Positions 1 through 9,864 of a stretch of DNA of 64,000 nt are shown one piece after another (position 1 is the first letter of the stretch; every line of letters starts with the position of its first letter). The notes below the pieces were generated by a model. That model saw nothing but the letters and a program-made list of their open reading frames with translations. It was not told the DNA's origin and made no database searches. Origin of the DNA: Taudactylus pleione. Its lineage: Eukaryota; Chordata; Amphibia; Anura; Myobatrachidae. The position numbers and the translations under genes are program-made. The stretch lies in contig JAUIMM010000040.1 of assembly GCA_031769625.1 (NCBI GenBank), forward strand, positions 16,621,001 through 16,685,000. Direction: 5' to 3'.

Positions 1-2
1 AA

Positions 3-570
3 GCCATCCACTGGCTCCCCTTCCCCTTCAGAACCCAATTCAATGTTCATACACTCACCTACAGAGCCCTCACCTACTTCTCTCCAATTTACATTTCTGA
101 ACTAATCTCTCTTCACACTCCCGTCCGCCCTCTTCATTAAAGAAATACATGCCGCTTCTCCTGCCAACTGATTACTTCCTCCCACTCTTGCCTCCAAGAT
201 TTTGCCCCAGCTGCTCCCTACCTCTGGAATTCTCTCCCTCTCCCCATCAGACTCTCTACCTCTACAAATCTTCAATCTCCACTCCAGTTTTCAACTCACT
301 TATTACCTCGTCCACAGCATGAACACTCTTACTTCAAACTACCCCCATATTCTATGTCCACATAAGCCTCTACTTTATCCATCCCTATCCTCCCCCTCTT
401 GTTGTTCCCCCTTTTTTCTCTCATCAGTCTGCTTTCCAACCCTCTGCTTCTTTCCCTCACCTTTCCTGTCCCTCCACTCTCAACCACCTCCCTCCCTCCA
501 TGGCCTTGTTACCCCACCACTATGCCCCCCTGGTTCTGCCTGTCACCTCCAGGGCTGCTAAGAGAAATTC
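3..570 (+). pseudogene. L2-type LINE reverse transcriptase C-terminus (remnant)
   Basis: Reading from base 3 gives a peptide beginning AIHWLPF with spaced aromatic residues. After a stop, a second stretch near 200-300 reads AAPYLWNSLPL. Together these match the tail of the L2/CR1 group ORF2, where an LHWLPV block is followed by an APRLWNSLP block. The protein copies retrotransposon RNA into DNA at the target site; only the region after the catalytic domain lies in the window, since the window edge cuts the element. In-frame stops show that it is dead. After about 330 the sequence is pyrimidine-rich and looks like 3' untranslated region. The open frames at 202-561 and 399-653 fall in this decayed tail and I do not consider them genes. 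Confidence 0.6.
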
Positions 571-632
571 TGGGCCCTGGTACTGCAACATCCTGTGGGA
601 CCACATCATGTTGGGCATGGCTGCACCCATTT

Positions 633-668
633 GTGAGTGGGTCTAGCATGTGAGACGCACCCACTCAC
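633..668. repeat. Short hairpin
   Basis: A perfect 10-bp inverted repeat (GTGAGTGGGT and its complement) surrounds a 16-base loop. It may be part of a short inverted-repeat element, but no outer boundaries are visible. The stretch from here to about 900 holds nothing else I recognise. Confidence 0.5.
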
Positions 669-904
669 AGGAGCATGGTATAGCACCCAGCAGCTGGGAC
701 TAAAGTATTCACTAGTGTATTAGGATGGCTGGACAGTCCCATAATAGCTGCATTTTTTATCAGGATGTATTTAGATGCTAAAATGTAACACACAATAATT
801 AAAGTGCTTCAACTTTATTTTATACATATCTCATGTAAATAACACATAAACAAAATCTATTTTCTGTCATAGAGATAGATGTATGAAGAACTTAATTTTT
901 ACAT

Positions 905-1309
905 AACATCAGGTCATCTTAAACACACACATTCCGCAGCATATATCCTAACCCACTGCTACATGCTCCTTCCTCACTATCTACCCCATCTGTGTCGCCC
1001 CCGTCTGTCTGCCCTTCCCATTTAGAATGTAAGCTTTCATGAGCAGGGCCCTCTTCCCTCACGTGCTTCTCCTCCCCCTACTTATAGTATCATTTACTCC
1101 TAACTCCCCACAACGGCACCTAACACCTGGATGCTCATGTCCTGCTGCTTGTGTTATGCAGCTATGTTTATAAACCATGTCCTTGTCCTGTATTGTTTTA
1201 TATTACTATTAACTGTTTTTCTTGTGTGTTCATTTATGTACTGTGTAAGGTGCTGTGGAACCTTTGTGGCGCCATATAAAGGATAATAATAATAATAAAT
1301 AATAAAATG
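905..1309 (+). mobile_element. L2-type LINE 3' tail, copy 1
   Basis: A 3' untranslated segment has the features CCCATCTGTGT, AATGTAAGCTTTC, GCAGGGCCCTCT and GTAAGGTGCTGTGGAAC, and ends in GGCGCCATATAAAGG followed by an AAT-rich tail. This ending is characteristic of L2-like LINEs and of SINEs that share their tail. It is probably the end of the element that starts at the window edge. Confidence 0.6.
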
Positions 1310-1320
1310 GGCTCTCAAGA

Positions 1321-1692
1321 GCCACTACTTCATTAAAGCCTTCCAACTCTCATCCTAACCCGCAGCTACATGTGCCTTCCTCCCTGTCTACCCCATCTGT
1401 GTCACGCCTGATTGTCTGCCCCTCCCCATTAGATTGTACACTTTCACAAGCAGGGCCCTCTACCCTGTTGTGCTTCTCCTTACTTATACCTTCATCTACT
1501 CCTCACTCCCCACTTGGGCATCTATCCTTGGTTGCTTATTTGCATGTTATGATCGCTAATGCAGCAATGTATATGAACCTTGTCGGTGTCCTGTACTGTA
1601 AGTCACTGGTTTCTTGTTCACTTATTTATGTACTTTGTAAGGTGCTGTCGAACATTTGTGGTGCCACATAAATAAAGGATAATAATAATAGC
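1321..1692 (+). mobile_element. L2-type LINE 3' tail, copy 2
   Basis: A second, diverged copy of the preceding tail has the same order of landmarks: CCCATCTGTGT, GATTGTACACTTTC, AGCAGGGCCCTCT, GTAAGGTGCTGTCG and a terminal ATAAATAAAGGATAAT. Two 3' ends in the same orientation suggest one 5'-truncated copy landed in or beside the A-rich tail of another. Confidence 0.6.
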
Positions 1693-1960
1693 CTAACACC
1701 TTGGTTTATACAGACTGTTATTTAAAAAAAAAAATGCCAATTTATGTGCAAATACACTGTAAAAAGTGTGCATTTGGGTCATTGTGTTAAATGTCATGCA
1801 TTATTACAGACTCACTAAATAGCTTTTTTTCAGGTGAAAAAAGTGAGATGCTGTTTTTTTGTATTGTTTTTGTTTTAAACACAACCAACTTATATTTATT
1901 TTACTTGTATAAATAGTAACAATTTGGTTCCATAAAGTAATGTGATTAGTTTTTATATGT

Positions 1961-1964
<4 letters not shown>

Positions 1965-2001
<37 letters not shown>
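1965..2001. repeat. (TA)n(CA)n microsatellite
   Basis: About 15 TA dinucleotides are followed by a short CA run. The surrounding 1700-2310 is AT-rich without recognisable features. Confidence 0.9.
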
Positions 2002-2002
<1 letters not shown>

Positions 2003-2319
2003 TTTGGTACGGGTACAAGCACAAGCAAAAAGTAATCTTTTAAATATATACACAGTATCGGTAACTTAAAATGGCAAAAGGATGTGTCACTCAGGGATAA
2101 TAAATTTTTTTCTCATATGTATTATGCCTGAGGTCCACCTCCATTTGAAATTTGTCATCTATACCTGGGATGTCACCGACTAAAGTATATGCAAGCATGA
2201 CAATGAGACTGACAGTCATTGATTTGTTTATATATTATAGATAGATAACAGACAGACATTTTATTTGTCTTGTTGGATAAAACAAAAACAAACAAAAAAA
2301 CACCATACACACATACATA

Positions 2320-3918
2320 CATACCGTTCAAAAGTTTGGGGTCACTTTGAAATTTCCTTATTTTTGAAAGAAAAGCACTGTTTTTTTTCAATGAAGAAAA
2401 CATTAAATTAGTCAGAAATTCATCTGTACATTGTTAATGTGGTAAATGACTATACTAGCTGCAAACGTCTGGTTTTTAAAGGAATATCTACATAGGTGTA
2501 TAGAGGCCCATCTCCAGCAACCATCACTCCAGTGTTCTAATGGTACTTTGTGTTTGCTAAGCGCGTTAGAAGACTAATGGATGATTAGAAAACCCTTGTG
2601 CAATTATGTTAGCACAGCTGAAAATGGGTTTGCTTATTAGAAAAGCTATAAAACTGGCCTTCCTTTGAGCTAGTTGAGTATCTGGAGCCTCACATTTGTG
2701 GGTTCGATTATACTCTTTAAATGGCCATAAAAAGAGAACTTTCATGTGAAACTCGACAGTCTATTTTTGTTCTTAGAAATGAAGACTATTCCATGCTAGA
2801 AATTGCCAAGAAACTGAACATTTCCTACAATGGTGTGTACTACTTCCTTCAGAGAACAGCACAAACAGGCTCTAACCGCAGTAGAAAAAGAAGTGGGAGG
2901 CCCTGGTGCACAACTGTGCAAGAAGACAAGTACATTAGAGTCTCTAGTTTGTGAAATAGATGCCTCACAAGTCCTCAACTAGCAGCTTCATTAAATGGTA
3001 CCCGCAAAACACCAGTGTCAACGTCTACAGTGAAGAGGCGACTCCGGGATGCTGGCCTCCTAGGCAGAGTGGCCAAGAAAAAGCCATATCTGAGACTGGC
3101 CAATAAAAGGAAAAGATTAATATGGGCAAAAGAACACAGACATTGGACAGAGGAAGACTGGAAAAAAGTGTTATGGACAGACGATTCGAAGTTTGAGGTG
3201 TTTGGATCACACAGAAGAGCATTTGTGAGATGCAGAACAAGTTAAAACATGCTGGAAGAGTGCCTGACGCCATCTGTCAAGCAAGGTGGAGGTATGTGAT
3301 GGTCTGGGGCTGCTTTGGTGCTGGTAAAGTGGGAGATTTGTACAAGGTAAAAGGGATTTTGAATAAGGAAGGCTACCACTCCATTTTGCAACACCATGCC
3401 ATACCCTGTGGACAGCGCTTGATTGGAGCCAATTTCCTCCTCCAACAGGGCAATGACCCAAAGCACACCTCCAAAATATGCAAGAACTATTTAGGGAAGA
3501 AGCAGGCAGCTGGTATTCTGTCTGTAATGGAGTGGCCAGTGCAGTCACCAGATCTCAACCCCATTGAGCTGTTGTGGGAGCAGCTTGACCGTATGGTACG
3601 CAATAAGTGCCCATCAAGCCAATCCGACTTGTGGGAGGGGCTTCAGGAAGCGTGGGGTGAAATTTCTTAAGATTACCTCAACAAATTAACAGCTAGAATG
3701 CCAAAGGTCTGCAATGCTGTAATTGCTGCAAAAGGAGCATTCTTTGACGAAAGCAAAGTTTGAAGGACAAAATTATTATTTCAAATAAAAATCATTATTT
3801 CTAACCTTGCCAATGTCTTGACTACATGTTCTATTCATTTTGCAACTCATTTGGTAAATAAAAGTCAGTTTTCATGTAAAACATGAAATTGTCTGGGTGA
3901 CCCCAAACTTTTGAACGG

Positions 3919-3923
<5 letters not shown>
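2320..3923 (+). mobile_element. Tc1-type DNA transposon with DD38E spacing, inactive copy
   Basis: The ends are inverted copies of TACCGTTCAAAAGTTTGGGG, at 2322-2341 on the left and 3900-3919 on the right. The terminus reads CACTACCG on the right; the left edge has decayed into a CATA microsatellite. The element is about 1.6 kb, the usual size for a Tc1 element, and contains one transposase frame. Both flanks are TA- and CA-rich, so the TA target duplication cannot be placed uniquely. Confidence 0.9.
2721..3763 (+). pseudogene. Tc1-type transposase, broken
   Basis: Start ATG at 2721 gives MAIKRELSCETRQSIF, the N-terminal helix-turn-helix that binds the inverted repeats. It is followed by a GRPR-like hinge (here GRPW), a second helix-turn-helix (STVKRRLRDAGL) and the DDE catalytic domain. 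The first acidic residue is in WTDDSKF (codon 3180-3182) and the glutamate is in SPDLNPIELLW (3566-3568). At the second acidic position the motif reads QQGNDPKHT, so the catalytic aspartate is glycine (3449-3451). Thirty-eight residues separate that position from the glutamate, the DD38E arrangement of a Tc1 sibling family. Breaks are a TGA at 2952, a TAA at about 3242, a one-base loss near 3294 that shifts frame, and a TAA at 3668. The C-terminus DESKV ends at 3763. It is non-functional but closely resembles intact family members, so decay is probably recent. Confidence 0.9.
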
Positions 3924-3985
<62 letters not shown>

Positions 3986-4067
3986 GATATATACACACAC
4001 ATATATATACACACACACACATATATACACATACACATACATACATACATACACACACACAGACACA
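3924..4067. repeat. Compound (TA)n/(CA)n/(CATA)n microsatellite
   Basis: A run of TA from 3924 to about 3998 passes into CA, CATA and ACAC repeats. It abuts the right end of the Tc1 element, whose family targets TA. Confidence 0.9.
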
Positions 4068-4074
4068 CGGGAAG

Positions 4075-4412
4075 CAGTCGAGAAGCTGACGGACGGAATC
4101 CCGACCGCCGGTTTGCCGACTGTCTAATCCCGGCGTCGAAATCCTGTCATTAGACCTACGCCGGGAGCCCAACACCCGGCTTACCAATCGAAGATAAGCT
4201 GGGCGTGGACAACGGCACAGGGGGGACTTAGGTTTAGGCACCCCCCCGGGATGTTAGGGTTAGGCACTTGGGGGGGAGGTTAGGGTTCGGCACCCCTAAG
4301 GGAAGGTTAGGGGGAATTAGGTTAGCATACCTACCTTAATGGATGACTGGGATTTCCCCCTCTGTCGGGCTGTCACTGTCGGGATTTGAACCGCTGGCCG
4401 TAAATCATACCG
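4075..4412. mobile_element. GTTAGGGTTAGGC-rich inverted-repeat element, copy 1
   Basis: GC-rich ends contain AATCCCGAC and GTCGGGATT in inverted orientation, for example 4096-4104 against 4376-4386. They flank an interior of GTTAGG and GGCACC motifs. The 49.66-49.97 kb element has the same plan with the CCTAAC strand uppermost. It is non-coding; the irregular telomere-like hexamers look internal to the transposon rather than a true interstitial telomere. Confidence 0.55.
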
Positions 4413-4431
4413 ATTCCAAACACATAGTAAA

Positions 4432-4434
<3 letters not shown>

Positions 4435-4481
<47 letters not shown>

Positions 4482-4491
4482 CACACACACA
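4435..4491. repeat. (TA)n and (CA)n microsatellite
   Basis: TA repeats to 4475 are followed after TTTG by a short ACAC run. From 4492 to 4909 the sequence is AT-rich with nothing recognised. Confidence 0.9.
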
Positions 4492-4957
4492 GTGCAAATA
4501 CATACATGAAATGCATTTTATAAAATGAAACCCCACACATTTTAACTCTAAATGTTTTACTTAAACTTTTAAACTTTACAGCAAAGGAAATTTTTAAACA
4601 TATCAAAATAAAAATTATAAGTCACAATTGACCCACTAAATTAATTACATTGACAACTGAGGTCTTACTTGCTATTAGGTGAGTCCTGATTTGGCCCAGC
4701 TCCCTTACAACGGTCTGCTGGTAGTTTTGCCTCTGAAGATCAACATCTTAAAAAAAAAATGTAGAAACATTATTTCAACCATAATGCTTTGGTAAAACAA
4801 TTTCAATACATGTAACATCTCACATATCTCATTAACACATGTTGAATTATATATCATATTAAAATCATCTACATATAGTTAGTGTTGCATTTTATATAAC
4901 ATATTAAAATACAGGGTGGTCCATAAGTGTGGAAACACCCTTATAAAAACAAAATGA

Positions 4958-5393
4958 TATATACTGTAGTGCAACTTTGGTTCATTTTTGAGGCATGGGT
5001 CCCCCTGGATTGTTGATCTGTTTCTTTTATAACGCATTTTAACCCTTCACTGTTTGTTTATTATATATGTACCTCACTTTTTATCTTCATTCTTTATATG
5101 CAGCAGTAGCTGCTCCTAACTATCTCTTTCACACTGCACTTTTCTTACTATGGCAGTGCCTTGGGGCAGCTTAGCTGGGCTAGTTTGTGGTGTCCTGCGC
5201 TCTGGATTTGAATCGTAGTATGTTAGGGACCTACCCTACAGAGGTTACCTGGATATGGTGGGTAGGCCCATAACCTTGGCCAAGATTATGCTAAAAAACT
5301 CTATTGATTGCAAAATTTTTTTGCATTTATAATATTATTAATAATTTGGAGTTCTGCACATGAGATTTGTCTGTTTTTGTAAAAACAAAATGA
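4958..5393. mobile_element. Retroposon-like insert in the left inverted repeat
   Basis: The insert is flanked by an exact 14-base direct repeat, TAAAAACAAAATGA, at 4944-4957 and 5380-5393. The matching right arm of the host transposon has this sequence once, so the intervening roughly 436 bases are an insertion. A 14-bp duplication suits target-primed retrotransposition (SINE or truncated LINE) better than a cut-and-paste element. The family is not recognised; no A-tail is evident. Confidence 0.6.
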
Positions 5394-5641
5394 GTAAGGA
5401 AATATTAATCCAGTATCTACACATATGATATGGGAGTGGGGAAAAATTTTTAGGATATGTCACCAGTATGTAGGCCATCTTGAAGTGAGCCATCTTGGAT
5501 ACAACTCTAATTTTTTAATTGGGAAGGTAGTCATGGGAATTATCAAATAGATGCAGAATTTCATAAGAAAATCAATGGTTTTATTCGTTTTAACATCTCC
5601 TATTCATTCTTGAGTTTCAACTGAGTATTATTTTGTAGGTA

Positions 5642-6715
5642 GTGACATTAATGACAATGGCACTAACACAAACAGAATGTGTTGAGATTGTTTTGATATC
5701 TGGAGAACAAAGCACATGTGCTATTGCAAATAATTTCAACCAACATCACCCACATAGGCCACCCATTACTCACAGTACAGTTGCCAAACTCCTTGCCAAA
5801 TTTCAAGAAACTGGATCAGTTGCACATAAAACAAATAGTGGACGACCAAAAACTTTTACAGATGAAGCAACAACAACAACTGCTGTGGTGGCATCATTTT
5901 CAAAGTGCCCACAACATAGCACTCTTCGTCTGTCTCGTGAATGTTGGGTTATTCGTATGGCCATTTTGAGAATTTTGTCTACACATAAATGGCACCTCTA
6001 AAAGATTCAGATTTGCAACACCTGACTGTCAGATGTTATAAACTCACCAGACCGTCGGGTAGAGTTTGCACACTGGGTAACACAGCAACTTCAACTGAAC
6101 CCTCATTTTCCACACCAGGTATTGTTTAATGATGAGGCAAACATCAATAGTGAGGTAAACAAAGAGAACAACAGGTGCTGGTAAGTTAAAAACCCACACT
6201 GGATGGATGTAGGATTGTAGCCTTGGCAAAACAGTTGGTATGGTGTGGTTTGTGGGGTACCCATATTGTGGGACCATTCATTATTGATGGAACATTAACA
6301 GCAGCAGGTTACAAGAGGTTAGTAGATGAAGATATTTTCCTCATTGTTATTAGAGGATAGGTCATATCCTAATTTCTTCCAGTAAGATGGTGCCCCACCT
6401 CATTATGGACTCATTGTCAGGGAATATCTTGATGTACAGTTTCCCCAAAGATAGATTGGCCATAGAGGTCCAGTCCAATGGCCACCAAGATCCCCAGATT
6501 TAACTCCGGTGGATTGCCTTCTGTGTGGTTACCTGAAGGAATGTGTTTACGCTGTGAAGATACAAGATCATATTATCTGCAACAATGAATTGCTGATGCT
6601 TGTGCTCAGATTCAGCCGAACATGTTGGTCAAGGTTCATCACAAATAGGAAAATATGCAACGTGGACAGCACTTCGAACATATCCTATAAACTTTATTTT
6701 AAAAATAATGAATAA
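5642..6715 (+). pseudogene. Tc1/mariner transposase (DD41D-type), broken
   Basis: The first 119 codons (5642-6001) hold the N-terminal DNA-binding region: TQTECVEIVLISGEQST, then LLAKFQETGSV and SGRPKTF, the helix-turn-helix plus GRP hinge seen in mariner-like proteins with a DUF4817-type head. After a stop and frameshifts the catalytic fragments continue: FNDEAN near 6130, CGLWGTHIVGPF near 6250, QxDGAPPHYG at 6380-6409 and WPPRSPDLTPVD ending at 6514. The second aspartate (6386-6388) and third (6512-6514) are separated by 41 residues, so the triad is DD41D rather than DD34D/E. A stop sits directly before the second aspartate (6383-6385) and another falls within the block near 6452. It is a dead gene whose product would cut and rejoin the element ends. 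The alternative frame 5718-5969 is a shadow. Confidence 0.8.
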
Positions 6716-6936
6716 AGATACATTAAACTGCATCTGTTTGATATGTCACATGACTACTTTCCCACATAAATAATTAGAGTGGCATCCAAGATGGCTTCAA
6801 GATGGCCGACATACTGGTGACATACCCTAAAAAGTTTTTCCCCACTCCCATATCATATGTGTAGACAATGGATTAATATTTCCTTACTCATTTTTTTTTA
6901 TAAGGGTGTTACCACACTTATGGACCACCGGGTGTA

Positions 6937-7543
6937 TGCTTAACAGTGCAATTGCAGTTTAGTGCATGTTGCATCTACATTATTCAGTATTGTAAGCTAT
7001 TGTGCCATATTGTTATACCATACCTCCCAACATGACCCTCTCCAGGAGGGACACAATGCTCTGGTCCTGGACTTCCCTGGTAAGAGGTGGGGCTGCAGCG
7101 CAGTTCAAAATTCAAATAGGGGAGCCACACCAACTGTCATTTCACACACTGCCAAACATCACTGGCTGGGACTCACTGGCAGTTGGTGTGACTCCCCTAT
7201 TTGCATTTTGGTCTGTACTGCAGCCCCACCTCTGGAGCCTCCACCAATCATATATTATGTTGGGAGGTATGTTATACAATTGCATGTCTTAACATTATAT
7301 TGTATCATCTTGCTTTCCATAACAATATTTTAGTCATATTTTCATAAGCCTATAACTTCATTTGATTCTATTTTTCACCATGCTTGTATTTTAATTATAT
7401 TTGACCGTATCTTCACTTATGTGATCTATTACATTTTATTGTGACTTAACTATCCAAAGATAAATAAAATACAGCCATACACACAAATAAGCAATTGCTC
7501 TATTTGTGCCAATAAAAGGTGTTAACACCACAGAATCCTAATT
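6937..7543. repeat. Dispersed repeat, copy A (holds a MITE)
   Basis: From TATGCTTAACAG to CACAGAATCCT this matches 23216-23579 nearly throughout, including TTAGTGCATGTTGCATCTAC, GTAAGCTATTGTGCCATATTG and ATCATCTTGCTTTCCATAAC. The only large difference is the MITE at 7019-7271. It begins at the right edge of the DD41D transposon, whose left flank does not match copy B. The family is unnamed and non-coding. Confidence 0.75.
7019..7271. mobile_element. MITE with CATACCTCCCAACAT ends
   Basis: The terminal inverted repeats CATACCTCCCAACAT and ATGTTGGGAGGTATG are perfect over 15 bases. They are flanked by TTATAC on both sides (7013-7018, 7272-7277). Interior inverted segments (GGTGGGGCTGCAG against CTGCAGCCCCACC, and AGGGGAGTCACACC-like arms) make it foldable. 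The homologous copy of the host repeat at 23.29 kb lacks it. Confidence 0.8.
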
Positions 7544-7689
7544 TTTTTTTACCAGTGGCCAGGAGGAAAGGGCCACATATATCCTTGGCAGCAATAGACC
7601 AACTTCGTTACACACACCGTCAGGCGCAGGAGCGCAGAACACCATATCCTACACAATCGTATCTACTCAAATATCCCAGTTCCACTGAA

Positions 7690-7860
7690 ACACTAGTACA
7701 TTTCAAATTCGCCAGTTTCCGTTTTTGCGGATTTGGAATTGAATACGGGGATAAGCGGGGATGATTGCTATACTTTTTTGCATAGAAAACCAGCGATGTC
7801 GTCGAAAAGTCTGGCATGCGAAAAGTACATTACTTTTCGCTTCTAATTGAATAAGTGCAT
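7690..7860. mobile_element. Fragment of AATTGAATA-type MITE
   Basis: It shares GAATTGAATAC, GGGATAAG and ACTTTTCGCTTCTAATTGAATA with the element at 8111-8395, partly in inverse order. No clean ends are visible. The stretch 7544-7690 shows nothing recognisable. Confidence 0.4.
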
Positions 7861-8110
7861 AAGCATCAATTCCATTTTACTGTACATTGAAACATCTTTC
7901 TGCGCGATTATTAGTCTGGCCCTCTGTTTATATAGATGTATATTTTCCATGCAGATTATTTTTAATTTGTTGCATTTGTAAAATACAACTTCAGATATCC
8001 TATTGCAGACAATATTTTCAAACATTTGTATTTTTAAAACAGAAAGCTCTTAGATGCTGTAATTTTATTTATTTTTCTTCTGGTATAATTTTTGTGAACA
8101 TTTTAGACAT

Positions 8111-8395
8111 TTTGGTCCATATTCAATTAGGCTGCAAAAACCCGTTCTCGGCGAAATTTTCACCGATTATGTAATTTTTTTGCATTTTCACTTATCCCTG
8201 TATTCAATTGTAGCGTCTTTTCACCCTTGTGAAAACACAATGCAATATAATAGGCGTAAAAGTTTCGCCTATGAATACCCAGCGGTTTTGGGGTGCAGAA
8301 ACCGCTCTGCACCCTTTGTACACCCCCCTTGACGCTAACTGCGTCCAAAAAAAAAGGGCAACAGACTTTTCGCTTCAAATTGAATATGGCCCAAA
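8111..8395. mobile_element. MITE with TTTGGNCCATATTCAATT ends
   Basis: The left end TTTGGTCCATATTCAATT and right end AATTGAATATGGCCCAAA form 18-base inverted repeats with one mismatch. The interior carries further short inverted repeats, including GCGAAA/TTTCGC motifs. It is non-coding and the superfamily is undecided. Confidence 0.7.
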
Positions 8396-8589
8396 GTCTC
8401 AGTGGGACTTAGATGTCATGAAAAGAATCCGGAGGAATTGAATGTAAGAATAAGAGATAAGGAGAAGCTCCTCTTGCTATCAACCACCTCCACATACCCC
8501 TTTTGTATATTAGCCTCCTCCATGTGCCCATGTTGTGCCATCATCCCCCTCTTCTGCCATTATTCCCCACTACATGCCCCTCTTGTGTC

Positions 8590-8665
8590 TTCACTACCCT
8601 CGAACCAAAGACCTTTATGCTGTGAGCCAGTAATGCTAACCATTACACCAACCGTGCTGCCCAAA
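8590..8665 (-). repeat. tRNA-like SINE head (truncated)
   Basis: The minus strand has an A-box-like GGTTGGTGTAATGGTTAG (8637-8654) and a B box GGTTCGAGGGT (8596-8606) at tRNA spacing, preceded by GGGCAGCACG. This arrangement is the polymerase III promoter of a tRNA-derived SINE. The expected SINE body does not follow, so it is a truncated head or tRNA pseudogene. Confidence 0.5.
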
Positions 8666-8826
8666 TCTGTAAAGTATCAATATTGTTGTACTTCTGCCTC
8701 TTAAAATGTATATAACAGGTTGGAGGAACACAATCAACTACTACTAGCAGTTAAACTATTACTAATATAAAACAAACAAACAAACAATCAGGCACAGGCT
8801 GTTATTGGACATAGTCAACAATCTAA

Positions 8827-9299
8827 GGGCCTGATTGAGAGCCGACGCTCTGAATCAGGGCCGGCCTTCTGTGTTGTAGAGTGGCCTCCTGGCCGCTCGC
8901 ATAGCTGTGGGTAACCACCCACAGCTATAGCAAGCGGCCAGGAAGACGGTTGCGATGGTCAAGACCACCGCGACCATCGGGCTTGCGACGAAACCCTTGT
9001 GGTAGGGTCTCATTGCCGCAAGCCCTTGAGTGCTTTCGGCTCTAACAGAGCCGAAAGCACTCCCACTGACATCACTTGTGATGTCAGTGGGGCCAGCCCC
9101 AGACGGTAGGCGTTCCCATGGGAACGCCTCCATCTGGGCAGCCAAGCCCCCGGCCCACCCATCAAAGGGGGCGTGCTGTCACTCAACATCGACAGCACGC
9201 CTCCTTTGATACGAGACCCGAAGCGACGGTTTGCCTGTCGCTATCCGGGTCTCGCGCATGCGTACGCATAGCGCTCGCGAGCAGGTCTGAATCAGGCCC
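8827..9299. mobile_element. Multi-hairpin GGGCCTGATTCAG element, copy 1
   Basis: The ends are GGGCCTGATTGAGAGC and CTGAATCAGGCCC. The interior is a chain of palindromes: 8903-8926 (AGCTGTGGGT arms), 9028-9062 (GAGTGCTTTCGGCTCT arms), 9064-9089 (CACTGACATCAC arms), 9108-9129 (AGGCGTTCCCA arms) and 9161-9210 (20-base arms). The flanking triplets are TAA and AAA. GC content is far above the surroundings. The three-base duplications and GGG-starting ends of better-preserved relatives suggest a PIF/Harbinger-mobilised MITE (inference). The open frames here merely reflect high GC. Confidence 0.8.
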
Positions 9300-9335
9300 A
9301 AAGTGCCCACAAATAAGTGAAAAATAGGTGACTTA

Positions 9336-9861
9336 GGGCCTGATTCAGCAGTGCATGCAATAGTGATTACAGACACAGTTGAGTGATTGTTTGCCATCGC
9401 ACATACATACAAGCCTCACTGCAAGTGCACAACAATCGCATTGCAATTACAGACGCATAAAGAAATTAGTTTCAAAGTGAGTGACAGGCTGTCAGCGTTT
9501 GGGGGTGGTGACGGGATGTGGTCAGAAAAACACAGGTGTGTCTGTCTGTTTGAACGCAGTTTCATGGGCGTGCATAAATTAGCCACTGTGACTGCATACA
9601 CCACATGTGAGCTGTCTGCGTGCGAGGAGACTTGCAGTATCTGCTGCTGGTCAGACTTGAGGTAAATGCTGCATGACTGCCCGATGTGCATCGATGGTAC
9701 CGATGTTAATGCAGAAGAGTGACATTGGACTGATATGAGACAGCAGCACTGGGAGTCTTTATGCCAGCTGAGCTTTGGCAAGCATTAGCATATTGTCGCA
9801 GAAGTGTTCCGTGCGAAATCGCAGCTGCGATCGCTATTGCGTATGCTGCTGAATCAGGCCC
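9336..9861. mobile_element. GGGCCTGATTCAGCAG element, second family
   Basis: The inverted ends GGGCCTGATTCAGCAG and CTGCTGAATCAGGCCC are perfect and flanked by TTA on both sides (9333-9335, 9862-9864). The interior, unlike the multi-hairpin family, shows GCATAAATTAGCCACTG and GGTACCGATG-type motifs and is shared with 20306-20808 and 21703-22428. A three-base duplication is typical of PIF/Harbinger. Confidence 0.8.
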
Positions 9862-9864
9862 TTA

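Larger units (their letters stand above)
4912..6934 (+). mobile_element. Tc1/mariner element with long inverted repeats and DD41D spacing
   Basis: The ends carry GGTGGTCCATAAGTGTGG (left) and its complement (right), each next to a TA: 4910-4911 and 6935-6936. The inverted similarity continues inward well past the first 45 bases. The right arm, about 6720-6934, aligns with 4912-4957 plus 5394-5570 on the left, sharing blocks such as GAGTAAGGAAATATTAATCC, ATATGATATGGGAGTGGGG and GGCCATCTTGAAG. The left arm is interrupted by an insert (next entry). One decayed transposase lies inside. The TIR of roughly 215 bp is much longer than in typical mariners. Confidence 0.85.

Noticed and set aside
202..653. 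Two overlapping open frames as a host gene
   Set aside because: They lie in pyrimidine-rich LINE tail, overlap in different frames and show no domain.
3831..4241. Minus-strand frame with long YI and CV repeats as a membrane protein
   Set aside because: It is a translation of the (TA)n/(CA)n microsatellite.
4200..4330. True interstitial telomere
   Set aside because: Hexamers are irregular, mixed with GGCACC words and enclosed by inverted-repeat ends.
8855..9412. Alanine- and arginine-rich frames on both strands
   Set aside because: They result from the GC-rich hairpin element; similar frames recur in its other copies.
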